NCBI GenBank assembly: GCA_005405945.1
Contig: BJHW01000001.1
Span: 4,216,001 to 4,280,000, forward strand
Direction of reading: 5' to 3'
DNA length: 64,000 nucleotides
DNA from: Streptomyces violaceusniger
GTDB taxonomy: Bacteria; Actinomycetota; Actinomycetes; Streptomycetales; Streptomycetaceae
Position 1 is the first letter of the stretch; each line of letters opens with the position of its first letter. The notes beneath the pieces are model-generated. The model saw nothing but the letters and a program-made list of their open reading frames with translations, had not been told where the DNA came from and made no database searches. Of this stretch, positions 19,449 to 27,920 are shown piece by piece. Both the position numbers and the translations under genes were made by a program.

Positions 19449-19573
19449 GGGTGGGGGCGCGGCACCGTCGCCGGGTGCCGGGTCGGCGGATGTGAGCGCC
19501 GGTGGCGGCTTCCGTGGCCCGGGGCCAAGGCCCCTCCGGACTGCAAGCCGGTGGGTCCCGGGGCAGCCCCTCC

Positions 19574-19642
19574 GGGTACCCCTTCTAAAAAACACTTGAT
19601 CTGAAGCAACTAATTTGTCAAACGTTTTCGCGAGGGGTACCC
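19574..19642. promoter_or_regulatory. AT-rich promoter-like island framed by inverted repeats
   Basis: GGGTACCCCT (19574-19583) and AGGGGTACCC (19633-19642) enclose 49 bases of much lower GC than the surroundings. On the minus strand it carries TTGACA followed by a near-palindrome AGTTG-n8-CAAGT, like MarR-type operators. No gene begins directly downstream on either strand; the minus-strand gene starts 284 bases away. Confidence 0.4.
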
Positions 19643-19750
19643 CGACCCCCGCAGCGCGGCAGCACGGCAACGGCCCCCGAGCGCCGGAGCCGCCACCGGC
19701 GCCCGCCCCCACCGGCCCGTCGGCCGACGACGCTGCCCGCGCCGGATACC

Positions 19751-19818
19751 CCTGCCCCGCTGCTCAATTGCGCCGAAGGCGCGAGACGGCGCCGCACCCG
19801 GACCACGCCGAGCAGCCC
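19751..19818 (+). repeat. Dispersed repeat B, copy 2
   Basis: Nearly identical over 68 bases to 21317-21384 (core CCCCGCTGCTCAATTGCGCC). The two direct copies bracket the MarR/hydrolase pair. Confidence 0.85.
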
Positions 19819-19850
19819 CGGCAGACGCGACACCCTTCCCGCCGTGGGCC

Positions 19851-20285
19851 CTACGGGACGAGGTGGCGGGCGAGGACCGCGAGGGCATCGGTTACCTCGC
19901 GCAGGCGGTGCGGGTCGTCGGTACCGAGAGCTGCGGCCAGGGCGGCGTCGATGGTCGTGGTGCGGACCTGCTCGACGCGGGCGGATGGCTCCGCGGCGGG
20001 ACTGATGAGAACGCGGCGGCGGTCGGCGGGGTCGGGGGCAACCGTGATCGCCCCCGCCTCCTTCAGACGGGCGACGGCGGTGGAGATCTGACTCTGCGGC
20101 AGTCCGGTGCGGGCCGCGATGTCGCCCACGGTGGTACCGGGGTGCGCTGCCACGTCGCTGGCAGCGATCAACACCAGACGCGTGCTGCCCTTATGCCGGT
20201 CGGCTCCGCCGGGAGGCTCGGGCATGGCATCCTCACCGATCTTCATCAGCGTACGACCCAGAAGGAAGAGTTCAACTCCGTTCAC
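19851..20285 (-). CDS. MarR-family transcriptional regulator
   Basis: 144 residues. The winged helix is at about 35-95: SDVAAHPGTTVGDIAARTGL, then PQSQISTAVARLKEAG with the wing DPADRRRVLI. It is transcribed away from an alpha/beta hydrolase. The shared intergenic region carries a strong palindrome, so it very likely represses itself and the hydrolase. The effector is unknown. A later ATG at MKIGEDAMPEP is possible, but the listed start lies immediately beside the operator. Confidence 0.85.
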   Translation of the reverse strand: MNGVELFLLGRTLMKIGEDAMPEPPGGADRHKGSTRLVLIAASDVAAHPGTTVGDIAARTGLPQSQISTAVARLKEAGAITVAPDPADRRRVLISPAAEPSARVEQVRTTTIDAALAAALGTDDPHRLREVTDALAVLARHLVP

Positions 20286-20300
20286 ACCTCGAGGCTATCT

Positions 20301-20324
20301 CGATACATCCACCTAGATGTATCG
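20301..20324. promoter_or_regulatory. MarR operator: perfect 9-bp inverted repeat
   Basis: CGATACATC-CACCTA-GATGTATCG between the divergent MarR and hydrolase genes. The only strong palindrome in the gap, and AT-rich, so it probably overlaps both promoters. Confidence 0.75.
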
Positions 20325-20383
20325 AATCCGATGAATTAGCGTGACGCATGGCCGTCACGACCGACCGAGACGAGGGGGAACCC

Positions 20384-21240
20384 ATGACGAACGACACCAC
20401 ACACACCGACAGCATCCGCGCGCCCGGAGCCACACTCCACTACCAACTGCGTGGGCATGGGCCCACGCTGCTCATCGGGCAGAGCGGCGAGGGGGACGCC
20501 GACCGCACCGTCGACCTCGTCGCGCGCCTCGCGAACACCTACACGGTGGTCACCTACGACCGGCGAGGCCTGTCCCGGAGCCGGCTCGACGACCCGTCAC
20601 GCGGGGCGTCGCTCGCCGAGCACGCGGACGACACAGCACTCCTGCTCGAGACCGTGGCATCCGAGCCGGCCGCGATGCTCGGCTGCAGCCTCGGCGCCGT
20701 CATCGGCCTGCACCTCGCGGTGCGGCACCCGGGCCGGATCCACACGCTGATCGCCCACGAGCCAGTCGCGCCCCGGCTGCTGCCCGCCGCCGAACGGTCT
20801 CACCATGAGCACGAACTCGCCGACCTACAGCGGCTCTACGCACGTTCCGGCCTCGCCGCGACCCTCCCGGAGATCGCCCGGGTCCTCGGCATCGACACCA
20901 GCGGACGCGACGCCGAACCCGGTCTGACCCCACAGCCGATCAACGACCTGCGCCGCACCAACTTCGACTACTTCATCCGTCACGACTTCACCGCGGTGCT
21001 CGAAGACACCCTCGACGTGACCGCCCTCGCGGCCACGCCCACCCGCATCGTCCCCGCCGTCGGCCGCGCCACCCCAAAGGCGTCTTCGACCGCCGCTGCG
21101 CCTACGCCCTCGCGGACGCACTTGGCACCGACGTCGTGGAACTGCCCGGCGGCCACAACGGCAACACCAGCCACCCGTCCGCCTACGCGGCCCGCCTGCG
21201 GGACCTGCTCGCGGTTCACGTCCACGCGGCTCAGCCATGA
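20384..21240 (+). pseudogene. Alpha/beta hydrolase, one frameshift
   Basis: Starts at ATG 20384 behind GAGGGGG. Alpha/beta fold: GATLHYQLRGHGPTLLIGQS, YTVVTYDRRGLSRS, nucleophile elbow LGCSLGAVIG with Ser, and the catalytic His expected in LPGGHNGNTSHP. Near 21075 one base is missing or extra (HPKGVFDRRCAYALADALG expected). The conserved end then runs in the next frame to TGA 21238-21240, giving about 285 residues. The divergent MarR gene and operator suggest a small-molecule detoxification or resistance role; the substrate is unknown. Confidence 0.75.
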
Positions 21241-21316
21241 CCGAAGCCGCTCCAGGCGCGACTCCGCCGCCAGAAGAAGCGGCCGGTGGACGGCGATGGC
21301 ACCGCACCCCCGCCCC

Positions 21317-21384
21317 CCTGCCCCGCTGCTCAATTGCGCCGCAGGCGCGAGACGGCGCCGCACCCGGACCACGCCGAGCAGCCC
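21317..21384 (+). repeat. Dispersed repeat B, copy 3
   Basis: Direct copy of 19751-19818, directly after the hydrolase and abutting the DUF397 remnant. Confidence 0.85.
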
Positions 21385-21515
21385 TAGCAGAGGCTGTTAT
21401 CCGCCGAACTCGCCGTCTCGGACGGCATCCACGAACGCCTGCCAGGCGGACGGATCAAAGAGCTGCCGCTGTAGCTGCTCGTGTGCCACTTCGCGCCGTC
21501 GAGCTCGGATATCAA
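21384..21515 (-). pseudogene. DUF397 protein remnant with internal deletion
   Basis: From a TTG at 21515 the frame reads ISELDGAKWHTSSYSGSS, the standard DUF397 N-terminus. The family's central region is missing, and the usual end (FDPSAWQAFVDAVRDGEFGG) follows in a different frame, stopping at 21397-21399. DUF397 proteins partner the XRE/DUF5753 gene just upstream. Confidence 0.7.
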
Positions 21516-21525
21516 GGTCTGCTTC

Positions 21526-22363
21526 CTAGAGGAGGTCGCGGATGTACTGCTGCGAAGCGGCAGGAGACAGCGCAGCTGCTGTCAACTCGTCCCAAGCAGT
21601 GGAGTAGCGCAGCACATCCTGCCGTTGTTCGAGCAAGCTACCACCCGTAATGTGCTCCAACCAGACGATGTCCGCCGGGGGTTCACCCCGCTGGCGGAAG
21701 ATGGTGAACGGTGGCAGCTGATCCTGTGGCAGAGCCGCGTCAAGCGGCAGGACCTGCACTTTGACGTTGGGCCGATCCGCTTCCCGCTGAAGATGTTCGA
21801 GCTGATCGCGAACCACGTCCCGCGAGCCGCCGATACGGTGCAACGCCGGGACATCGATGACCGCGCGCAGGCAGAAGTCAGCCTGATTGTCGAGCAGTTC
21901 CTTGCGCTTCATACGCGTCTCCACATGGAGTTCCACGCTCTCGGCCGGGTACACCGCGAACGTCTGCCGCATGTACCTCTCGGTCTGCAACAGACCTGGA
22001 ATGAGCATGGACTCGTAGGTGCGCACCAGCTCCGAATCCGCTTCAAGGGTGAGGAGGTCCCTCAAGTCCTCCCGCAACAGCGGACCTTGGTTGCTCCACC
22101 AGTCGACCTTGTGAATCTCCTTGGCCAGTCGCCTCAGGCTTGCGCACTGGCGCTCGTCCTCAACCCCGTAGTGCTTCAGCAGCACCGTCAGGTCCAGCGG
22201 GCGGATGCCGCGCTTCCCGTTTTCGATCTGGCTGACCTTGGGCTGCCCACACTCCAGCACCTCGGCGACCTCTTGCACTTTTCAGTCCCGCCTCGATGCG
22301 CAAGCGGCGTAGTTCCGCGCCGAGCCGACGGCTGCGCATCGTGGGCATGTCCCTCTGGTCCAT
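21526..22363 (-). pseudogene. XRE-family regulator with DUF5753 domain, one frameshift
   Basis: The N-terminal helix-turn-helix begins MDQRDMPTMRSRRLGAEL and continues RIEAGLKVQEVAEVLECGQ after correcting one extra A in an AAAA run near 22283. Then KVSQIENGKRGIRPLDLTVL and the DUF5753 domain (ESMLIPGLLQTERYMRQTF, NVKVQVLPLDAALPQDQLPP, ITGGSLLEQRQDVLRYS), ending IRDLL. About 279 residues when restored. Such proteins act with DUF397 partners and an ATP-binding anti-sigma-like kinase in Streptomyces development and antibiotic control. All three members of the triad are damaged here. Confidence 0.85.
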
Positions 22364-22397
22364 GGCACGCATGCTGCCCAGCGGCTTCAAAGCCTTA

Positions 22398-22741
22398 CAA
22401 GCGCGTCAGCTATTCCTTCACCCGTATGCCGGGACGACCTGGTCGACGCGGTCGCACTCTGCGTCACGGAAGTGCTCACCAACGTCCCCAAGCACACCGG
22501 CTCCCCCGAGTGCCGTCTCCGGCTGTGGAACACCCAGGACGGCGTCCACACAACCATCAGTGACACCGACTCCGCTCTCCCCACCGTGCGCGAACCGGAC
22601 TGGTGCGCCGAAAGCGGTCGGGGCATGTTCCTCCTCAGCAGCACCGCCTACCGCTGGGCAGCGCTGCCCACGCCCACGGGCAAGGGCGTGTGGTTCGAGT
22701 GCCGCTCCGCACCGCTCGCACCTTCACGAGCCCGCCCTTAG
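22398..22741 (+). pseudogene. ATP-binding (anti-sigma-factor-like) protein remnant
   Basis: HATPase_c_2 protein. The end is good: VTEVLTNVPKHTGSPECRLR, then SGRGMFLLSSTAYRWAALPT. Its start (KRVSYSFTRMPG) is in another frame, and the segment between the first strand and the N-box is too short, so an internal deletion and frameshift have occurred. The usual N-box NAV is NVP here. It is divergent from the XRE gene as in intact triads. Confidence 0.6.
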
Positions 22742-22799
22742 GCTGTCGCCGGACACCAGGGGCTACCGGCGCGTAACACGGACCGCTAAGGAGCGCGTG

Positions 22800-23732
22800 A
22801 TGAAGGGCTGGACCGCGAGCGACATCCCCGATCAGACCGGCCGCACCGCCGTCGTGACCGGCGCCAACAGCGGGCTCGGGTTCGTCACCGCCCAGGAATT
22901 GGCGCGGCGCGGTGCGCGGGTGGTGCTCGGGTGCCGCAGCGAGAAGCGGGGGGCCGAGGCGGCGGAGCGGATCCGGGCGCGGGCGCCGGGCGCGCGGGTG
23001 GAGGTCGCGCCGCTGGACCTCGCGGACCTGGCGTCCGTACGGGCCTTCGCGGCCGGGCACAAGGGCGACCGGCTCGATCTGCTGATCAACAACGCGGGCG
23101 TCATGGCCCTCCCGCACCGCAGGACCGCCGATGGCTTCGAGATGCAGTTCGGCGTCAACCACCTGGGCCACTTCGCGCTGACCGGGCTGCTGCTGCCGAA
23201 GCTGCTGGAGGCGGGCCCGGGGGCGCGGGTGGTCACCGTCTCCAGCTTTATGCACGTGCTGGGGACGGTCGATCCGCGCGACCTGAACATGGAGCGGCGG
23301 TACCGGCGTTGGGTCGCCTACGCCCGCTCCAAGTCCGCCAATCTCCTCTTCACCCACGAGCTCGCCCACCGGCTGAGCGCGGCGGGCGTCCGCCTGGTGG
23401 CGGCCGCCGCGCACCCCGGCTACGCCGCGACCAACCTCATGTCCGCCGCGCCGAAGATGGAGGGCCACCGGGCGAAGGAGCGGTTCATGGAGATCGGCAA
23501 CCGCTACTTCGCCCAGAGCCCGGAGCAGGGCACGCTCCCCGTCCTGTACGCGGCGACCGGCCCGGACGTCCGCCAGGACGACTTCTTCGGCCCGCCGCTC
23601 CAGGGGCTGTGGCGCGGCTCCCCCGTCCGCTCGGCCCGCGCCACGTGGACGCTCAGCGACACGGCGGGGCGGGGACTGTGGGCCGCGTCCGAGCGGCTGA
23701 CGGGGGTGCGGTACGAGGCGCTCGCGAGCTGA
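22800..23732 (+). CDS. Short-chain dehydrogenase/reductase, protochlorophyllide-reductase-like
   Basis: 310-residue NADP-dependent SDR. The cofactor motif is TGANSGLG (near residue 20), NNAGVM follows, and the catalytic Ser and YARSK lie in TVSSFMHVLG and VAYARSKSAN. The longer C-terminal part (HPGYAATNLM, then GPPLQGLWRGSPV) is typical of the WW-oxidoreductase/protochlorophyllide-type subgroup common in actinobacteria. The ATG at 22800 is preceded by AAGGAG. The substrate is unknown; it is a single gene with no operon partner. Confidence 0.85.
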   Translation: MKGWTASDIPDQTGRTAVVTGANSGLGFVTAQELARRGARVVLGCRSEKRGAEAAERIRARAPGARVEVAPLDLADLASVRAFAAGHKGDRLDLLINNAGVMALPHRRTADGFEMQFGVNHLGHFALTGLLLPKLLEAGPGARVVTVSSFMHVLGTVDPRDLNMERRYRRWVAYARSKSANLLFTHELAHRLSAAGVRLVAAAAHPGYAATNLMSAAPKMEGHRAKERFMEIGNRYFAQSPEQGTLPVLYAATGPDVRQDDFFGPPLQGLWRGSPVRSARATWTLSDTAGRGLWAASERLTGVRYEALAS

Positions 23733-23777
23733 GGCTCGCGAGCTGAGCCACGTCCGCCGCTTTCGAGCCGTCCCGGC

Positions 23778-24803
23778 TCAGCGCACGGTGATGACCAGCT
23801 TGCCCGTGGTGCGGCCCGTCTCGGCCAGGATGTGGGCCCGGGCGCCTTCGGCGAGCGGGAAGGTGCCGGAGACGTGGGCGCGCAGCCTGCCCCGTTCGAC
23901 GAGTTCGGCGATGGCGCGCATCCCGGCCTGGTCGTGCTCGACGAGCAGGGTGGCGGCTCGGACCCGCGCCTTCTCCGCCGCCGCCCGGGTGTTCTCGGCG
24001 CCCGGCAGCAGGGAGACGAGGGTGCCGCCGGGGCGGAGCACGTCCACGGAACGGGTGGCGGTCTCCCCGCCGAGGGTGTCGAGGACGACGTCGTAGCGCT
24101 CCTCGGTGTCGGTGAAGTCCTCGGAGCGGTAGTCGACGCAGGCATCCGCGCCGAGCTCGCGCAGAAAGGCGTGCTTGGGGGCGCTCGCCGTCCCGGTGAC
24201 GTGTGCGCCGCGCTCCTTGGCGATCTGTACGGCGAGGTGGCCGACACCGCCGGCCGCGGCGTGGATCAGCACCCGCTGCCCGGCCCGGAGGTCCGCGGTG
24301 TCGACGAGGGCCTGCCAGGCGGTGAGCGCGGCCAGTGGCAGAGCGGCCGCCTGGACGTGGTCGATCCCGGCGGGCTTTGCGGCGAAGGCGCGGGTGGGGC
24401 CGGTCACGTACTCGGCGTGGGAGCCGGCGCCGTACGGGTAGGGGAGCATGCCGAACACCTCGTCACCGGGCTGGAAGAGGGTGACGCCGAAGCCGGTCTC
24501 CACCACGGTGCCGGAGACGTCCCAACCGAGGGTCAGCGGCGGGGGAGGCAGGAATCTACTCATGGCGCGGTGCTTGAAGTCCGTGGGGTTGAATCCGGCC
24601 GCGTGCACGGCGACGAGGATCTCCCCCACACCGGGCGCGGGCCGCGGAAGCTCGGTCAGCTCCAGGACCTCGGGGCCGCCGAGGGCCGTCTGGTGCAGGG
24701 CGAGCATCACGGGGGCGCCGTCCGGGGCGGCGGGGTCCGGGGACTCCGTGGCGGCGGCCGGGTCCGGGGAGCCGAGGTTCTCAGGGGTGTTCGTCGAAGT
24801 CAT
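23778..24803 (-). CDS. Zinc-independent MDR oxidoreductase (quinone oxidoreductase-like)
   Basis: 341 residues. An extra Pro/Ala/Ser N-terminal tail (PDPAAATESPDPAAPDG) precedes the GroES-like domain (LALHQTALGGPEVLELTELP, AAGFNPTDFKHRAM). Then the NADPH-binding Rossmann motif AAAGGVGHLAVQIAKERGA. No catalytic zinc ligands are seen, as in quinone oxidoreductases. It is divergent from a GlxA-type regulator that probably controls it, sharing a 70-base promoter gap. Confidence 0.85.
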   Translation of the reverse strand: MTSTNTPENLGSPDPAAATESPDPAAPDGAPVMLALHQTALGGPEVLELTELPRPAPGVGEILVAVHAAGFNPTDFKHRAMSRFLPPPPLTLGWDVSGTVVETGFGVTLFQPGDEVFGMLPYPYGAGSHAEYVTGPTRAFAAKPAGIDHVQAAALPLAALTAWQALVDTADLRAGQRVLIHAAAGGVGHLAVQIAKERGAHVTGTASAPKHAFLRELGADACVDYRSEDFTDTEERYDVVLDTLGGETATRSVDVLRPGGTLVSLLPGAENTRAAAEKARVRAATLLVEHDQAGMRAIAELVERGRLRAHVSGTFPLAEGARAHILAETGRTTGKLVITVR

Positions 24804-24873
24804 GCCTCGATCCTGGCCGTACGGTCCGGCCCGGGGCGATGGCCAGATGGTCAGCCTCCGATACATTCCTGCC

Positions 24874-26021
24874 ATGCCCATCGACCCCGACCCCGCCGAA
24901 CGCCGCGCTCCCGGCACCCGCGGCGCTCCCGGCACCCGCCCCGCGTCCGCCGCGCCCTCCCGGGCCCGTGAGGCCCGTGACCTCGCCGACCGCGCGGCCT
25001 TGCTGGACCGCCTGATGCACCCGGACCCGCGGCCCGGCGCCCACAAGGTCGTCGTCCTCGCCCTCGACGGCGTCTACCCCTTCGAACTCGGCATCCCGCA
25101 CCGGGTCCTGGGGTCCGCCGACGGCCGCTACGAGGTGCTGTCCGCGAGCGCGGACGGGCGGCCCGTGCGGACCGACTCGGACCTGACCGTCACCCCCGGG
25201 CACGGCCCCGAGGTGCTGGCCGAGGCGGACACCGTGGTCATCCCCCCGTACGCGATCTCCCGGGCCTCGGCCGCCGCCCCGGACCCGCAGGCCCTCGCCG
25301 CCCTGGCCCGCGTCCGCCCCGGCACCCGTCTGGTGTCCATCTGCACCGGCGCCTTCCTGCTGGCCGCCGCCGGTCTCCTGGACGGGCGCCGGGCCACCAC
25401 CCACTGGGCGCTCAGCGACCACTTCCGGGAGCTGTTCCCCCGGGTCGAGCTCGACGCCGACGTGCTCTTCGTCGACCACGGTGACGTGCTGACCTCAGCG
25501 GGGCGGCGAGCGGGGTCGACGTCTGCCTGCACCTGGTGCGCCAGGACCACGGCAGCGAGGTGGCCAACCAGGTCGCCCGCTGCTGCGTCGTGCCGCCGTA
25601 CCGGGACGGCGGGCAGGCGCAGTACATCGAGCGGCCGCTGCCGCCGGCGGGCGAAACCGGCACCGGGCCGACCCGCGACTGGGCACTGGGGCGGCTGGAA
25701 CTGCCGCTGTCGCTCGACGAGCTGGCCGCGCACGCGGCGATGAGCACCCGGACCTTCGCCCGGCGCTTCCGGGAGGAGACCGGTCTGAGCCCCGGCCGCT
25801 GGCTGACCCAGCAGCGGCTGCGGCGGGCGCGGCACCTGCTGGAGTCCAGCGACCTGCCGGTGGAACGGGTCGCCCACGAGGTCGGCTTCGCCACCGCCAC
25901 CTCGCTGCGGCGTCACCTGGCGGCGGAGGCGGGCGTCGCCCCGTCGGCGTACCGGCGCACCTTCCGCGTCCCGGATGCCCTGGATACTCCGAATACCCCG
26001 GATGCCCCGGCTACGTCGTGA
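24874..26021 (+). pseudogene. GlxA-type regulator: DJ-1/PfpI domain plus AraC helix-turn-helix, one frameshift
   Basis: N-terminal DJ-1/PfpI-like domain with VVVLALDGVYPFELGIPHRV and the elbow ICTGAFLLAAAGLLDG; C-terminal AraC-type double HTH with AAMSTRTFARRFREETGLSP and VAHEVGFATATSLRRHL. One base is lost near 25497 (TSAGAASGVDVCLHLVRQDH expected), moving the second half to another frame. About 382 residues when restored. The N-terminal 35 residues and the C-terminal DTPNTPDAP tail are low-complexity additions. It probably regulates the divergent oxidoreductase. Confidence 0.85.
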
Positions 26022-26077
26022 CCGCCACGGCGGCCGGGGCATCGGGTAATGTGGCCACACCCGTACGCACCGAGGAG

Positions 26078-26137
26078 GTGAGACCCATCAACGCCAGTTC
26101 AGGCTGGGTGCTCTCGCCGCAGGGATACACGGGATAG
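26078..26137 (+). CDS. Short ORF before the methyltransferase gene (possible leader peptide)
   Basis: GTG 26078 overlaps a GAGGAGG ribosome site and encodes 19 residues (RPINASSGWVLSPQGYTG after the start), with the stop 49 bases before the methyltransferase ATG. There is no amino-acid run typical of attenuators. It may be a real small peptide or a fortuitous frame. Confidence 0.3.
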   Translation: MRPINASSGWVLSPQGYTG

Positions 26138-26186
26138 CTGACTGCCGGGAGCGCCCTAAGGGATCCCGAAAGGCTTCCAGGCTTCC

Positions 26187-27074
26187 ATGTCGGCTTCACC
26201 TTCACTTGTCACCCTTTCCGCCGTCGTCACCAGGCTCCGCGCCGCCGGGTGCGTGTTCGCCGAGGACGAGGCGCGGCTGATCCTTTCCACGGGCCACCTC
26301 CCGGCCGAGATCGACGCCATGGTGGACCGGCGCGCCGCCGGGCTGCCGCTGGAGCACGTACTCGGCTGGGCGGACTTCCGGGGGCTTCGGATATCCATCG
26401 ACGCCGGGGTCTTCGTACCGCGCCGGCGCACCGAGTTCCTGGTCGAGCAGGCCGTATCGCTGGCCCGGCCCGGGGCCGTCGTGGTCGATCTGTGCTGCGG
26501 CTCGGGCGCGCTGGGCGCCGCGCTGGCCTCGGCCCTGGGCGAGGTGGAGCTGTACGCGGCCGACATCGACCCCGTCGCGGTGCGCTGCGCGCGGCGCAAC
26601 GTCGGGGCGGCGGGCGGCACGGTGTACGAGGGCGACCTCTACGAGCCGCTGCCCGCCGCGCCGCGCGGCCGTGTGGACGTCCTGCTGGCCAACGTCCCGT
26701 ACGTGCCCACCGAGGAGGTCGGGCTGCTGCCGCCGGAGGCCCGGGTCCACGAGGCGCGCGTGGCGCTGGACGGCGGCGCGGACGGGCTGGACGTCCTGCG
26801 CCGGGTCACCGCCGGGGCGGCCGGATGGCTGGCCCCGGGCGGCTCGCTGCTCTTCGAGACGAGCGACCGGCAGGCGCCCACGGCGATGGCCATCGTGGCC
26901 GAGGGCGGCCTGGAGCCGCGGCTGGCCGAATGCGACGAGCTGGACGCCACGGTCATCATCGGCACCAAGCCATCGGCACCAGGCCAACGGGACCGCGTCC
27001 AGCAGGGGCGGCGGTCGCGTGACCGGAATCCACCTCCGACACCGAGGGCGAGCGGGAACACCACCCGATCCTGA
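26187..27074 (+). CDS. Putative protein N5-glutamine methyltransferase (HemK/PrmC-like)
   Basis: 295 residues. SAM-binding motif I is VVDLCCGSGALGAALA and the acidic loop is AADIDPVAVRCARRN. The catalytic motif reads NVPYVP where PrmC has NPPY, so the substrate may not be release-factor glutamine. An N-terminal helical domain precedes (EHVLGWADFRGLRI matches PrmC's YxxG). The last 35 residues are Arg/Pro-rich and unconserved in look. The upstream short ORF may influence expression. Streptomyces genomes carry this paralogue in addition to prmC. Confidence 0.8.
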   Translation: MSASPSLVTLSAVVTRLRAAGCVFAEDEARLILSTGHLPAEIDAMVDRRAAGLPLEHVLGWADFRGLRISIDAGVFVPRRRTEFLVEQAVSLARPGAVVVDLCCGSGALGAALASALGEVELYAADIDPVAVRCARRNVGAAGGTVYEGDLYEPLPAAPRGRVDVLLANVPYVPTEEVGLLPPEARVHEARVALDGGADGLDVLRRVTAGAAGWLAPGGSLLFETSDRQAPTAMAIVAEGGLEPRLAECDELDATVIIGTKPSAPGQRDRVQQGRRSRDRNPPPTPRASGNTTRS

Positions 27075-27095
27075 GCGGTGTTCCCGCGGGCGGCG

Positions 27096-27830
27096 TCACA
27101 ATTGGGTGCCGCCACCGTCCACCGCGAGTTCCGCGCCGGTGGTGTAGGTCGCGTCGAAAGCCAAGAAAACGGCGGCGCGCGCGACCTCCTCCGGATTCCC
27201 TATGCGTAGCATCGGAATCTGGGCGGCGAAACCCGCCACCATTTCATCCGCCACTTCGGCGGGCAGGTGCTTGTGCAGAATTCCCGTGTCGATCGGCCCC
27301 GGGCTCACCGCGTTGACACGTACGCCGCGCGGCTGCAATTCGCGAGCCCAGGTGCGCGCCAACGACCGGAGGGCCGCCTTGCTCGCCGCGTAGACACCAT
27401 GGTCCAGCTGCCCCAGCACGTTCGAGATCGAGGTGGTCAGCACCACGCCGCTGCCCTCGGCAAGCAGCGGAAGCAGCCGCTGCAAGGTGAAGTAGGGCCC
27501 CTTGGTGTTGGCCGCGAAGATGGCGTCGTACATCTGCTCGGTCGTCGCCTCGAACGACACCGAGTCGGTGATGCCCGCGTTCAGGAACACCGCGTCCAGT
27601 TGACCGAACTCCTCCTCGACCTTCCCCGCCAGGGCGTCGATGTCGGCTTTTGAGGTGACGTCGCTGCGCACCGCGACCAGCCCCTCTTCGCTCGCCGCTT
27701 CGAGCGCGGCTTCCTTGCGCCCCGTGACCATTACCCGAGCACCCTCGGCCGCCAGCAGACGTGCGATCGACAGGCCGATTCCACTGCTGCCACCGGTGAT
27801 GAGGGCGCGCTTTCCGTTGTGCTTTTCCAT
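27096..27830 (-). CDS. Classical SDR oxidoreductase
   Basis: 244 residues, complete. Cofactor motif TGGSSGIG (near residue 12), LNAGI, catalytic Ser in TTSISNVLG, YAASK, and the end GAELAVDGGGTQL. Divergent from a LysR gene with a strong palindrome in between, so it is the likely target of that LysR regulator. Substrate unknown. Confidence 0.9.
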   Translation of the reverse strand: MEKHNGKRALITGGSSGIGLSIARLLAAEGARVMVTGRKEAALEAASEEGLVAVRSDVTSKADIDALAGKVEEEFGQLDAVFLNAGITDSVSFEATTEQMYDAIFAANTKGPYFTLQRLLPLLAEGSGVVLTTSISNVLGQLDHGVYAASKAALRSLARTWARELQPRGVRVNAVSPGPIDTGILHKHLPAEVADEMVAGFAAQIPMLRIGNPEEVARAAVFLAFDATYTTGAELAVDGGGTQL

Positions 27831-27873
27831 GCCCCGATTCAAATCCCGGACCGGCGACGGCGTCCAAGACCTG

Positions 27874-27904
27874 ATATGCAACCCGTCATGCGCGCATTGC
27901 ATAT
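27874..27904. promoter_or_regulatory. Probable LysR-family operator
   Basis: Perfect 8-bp inverted repeat ATATGCAA-n15-TTGCATAT in the gap between the divergent SDR and LysR genes. It fits the T-n11-A style symmetric sites of LysR regulators and decides against the LysR start codons at 27876 and 27888, which would lie inside it. Confidence 0.7.
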
Positions 27905-27920
27905 TGGTACGATCAGAAGC

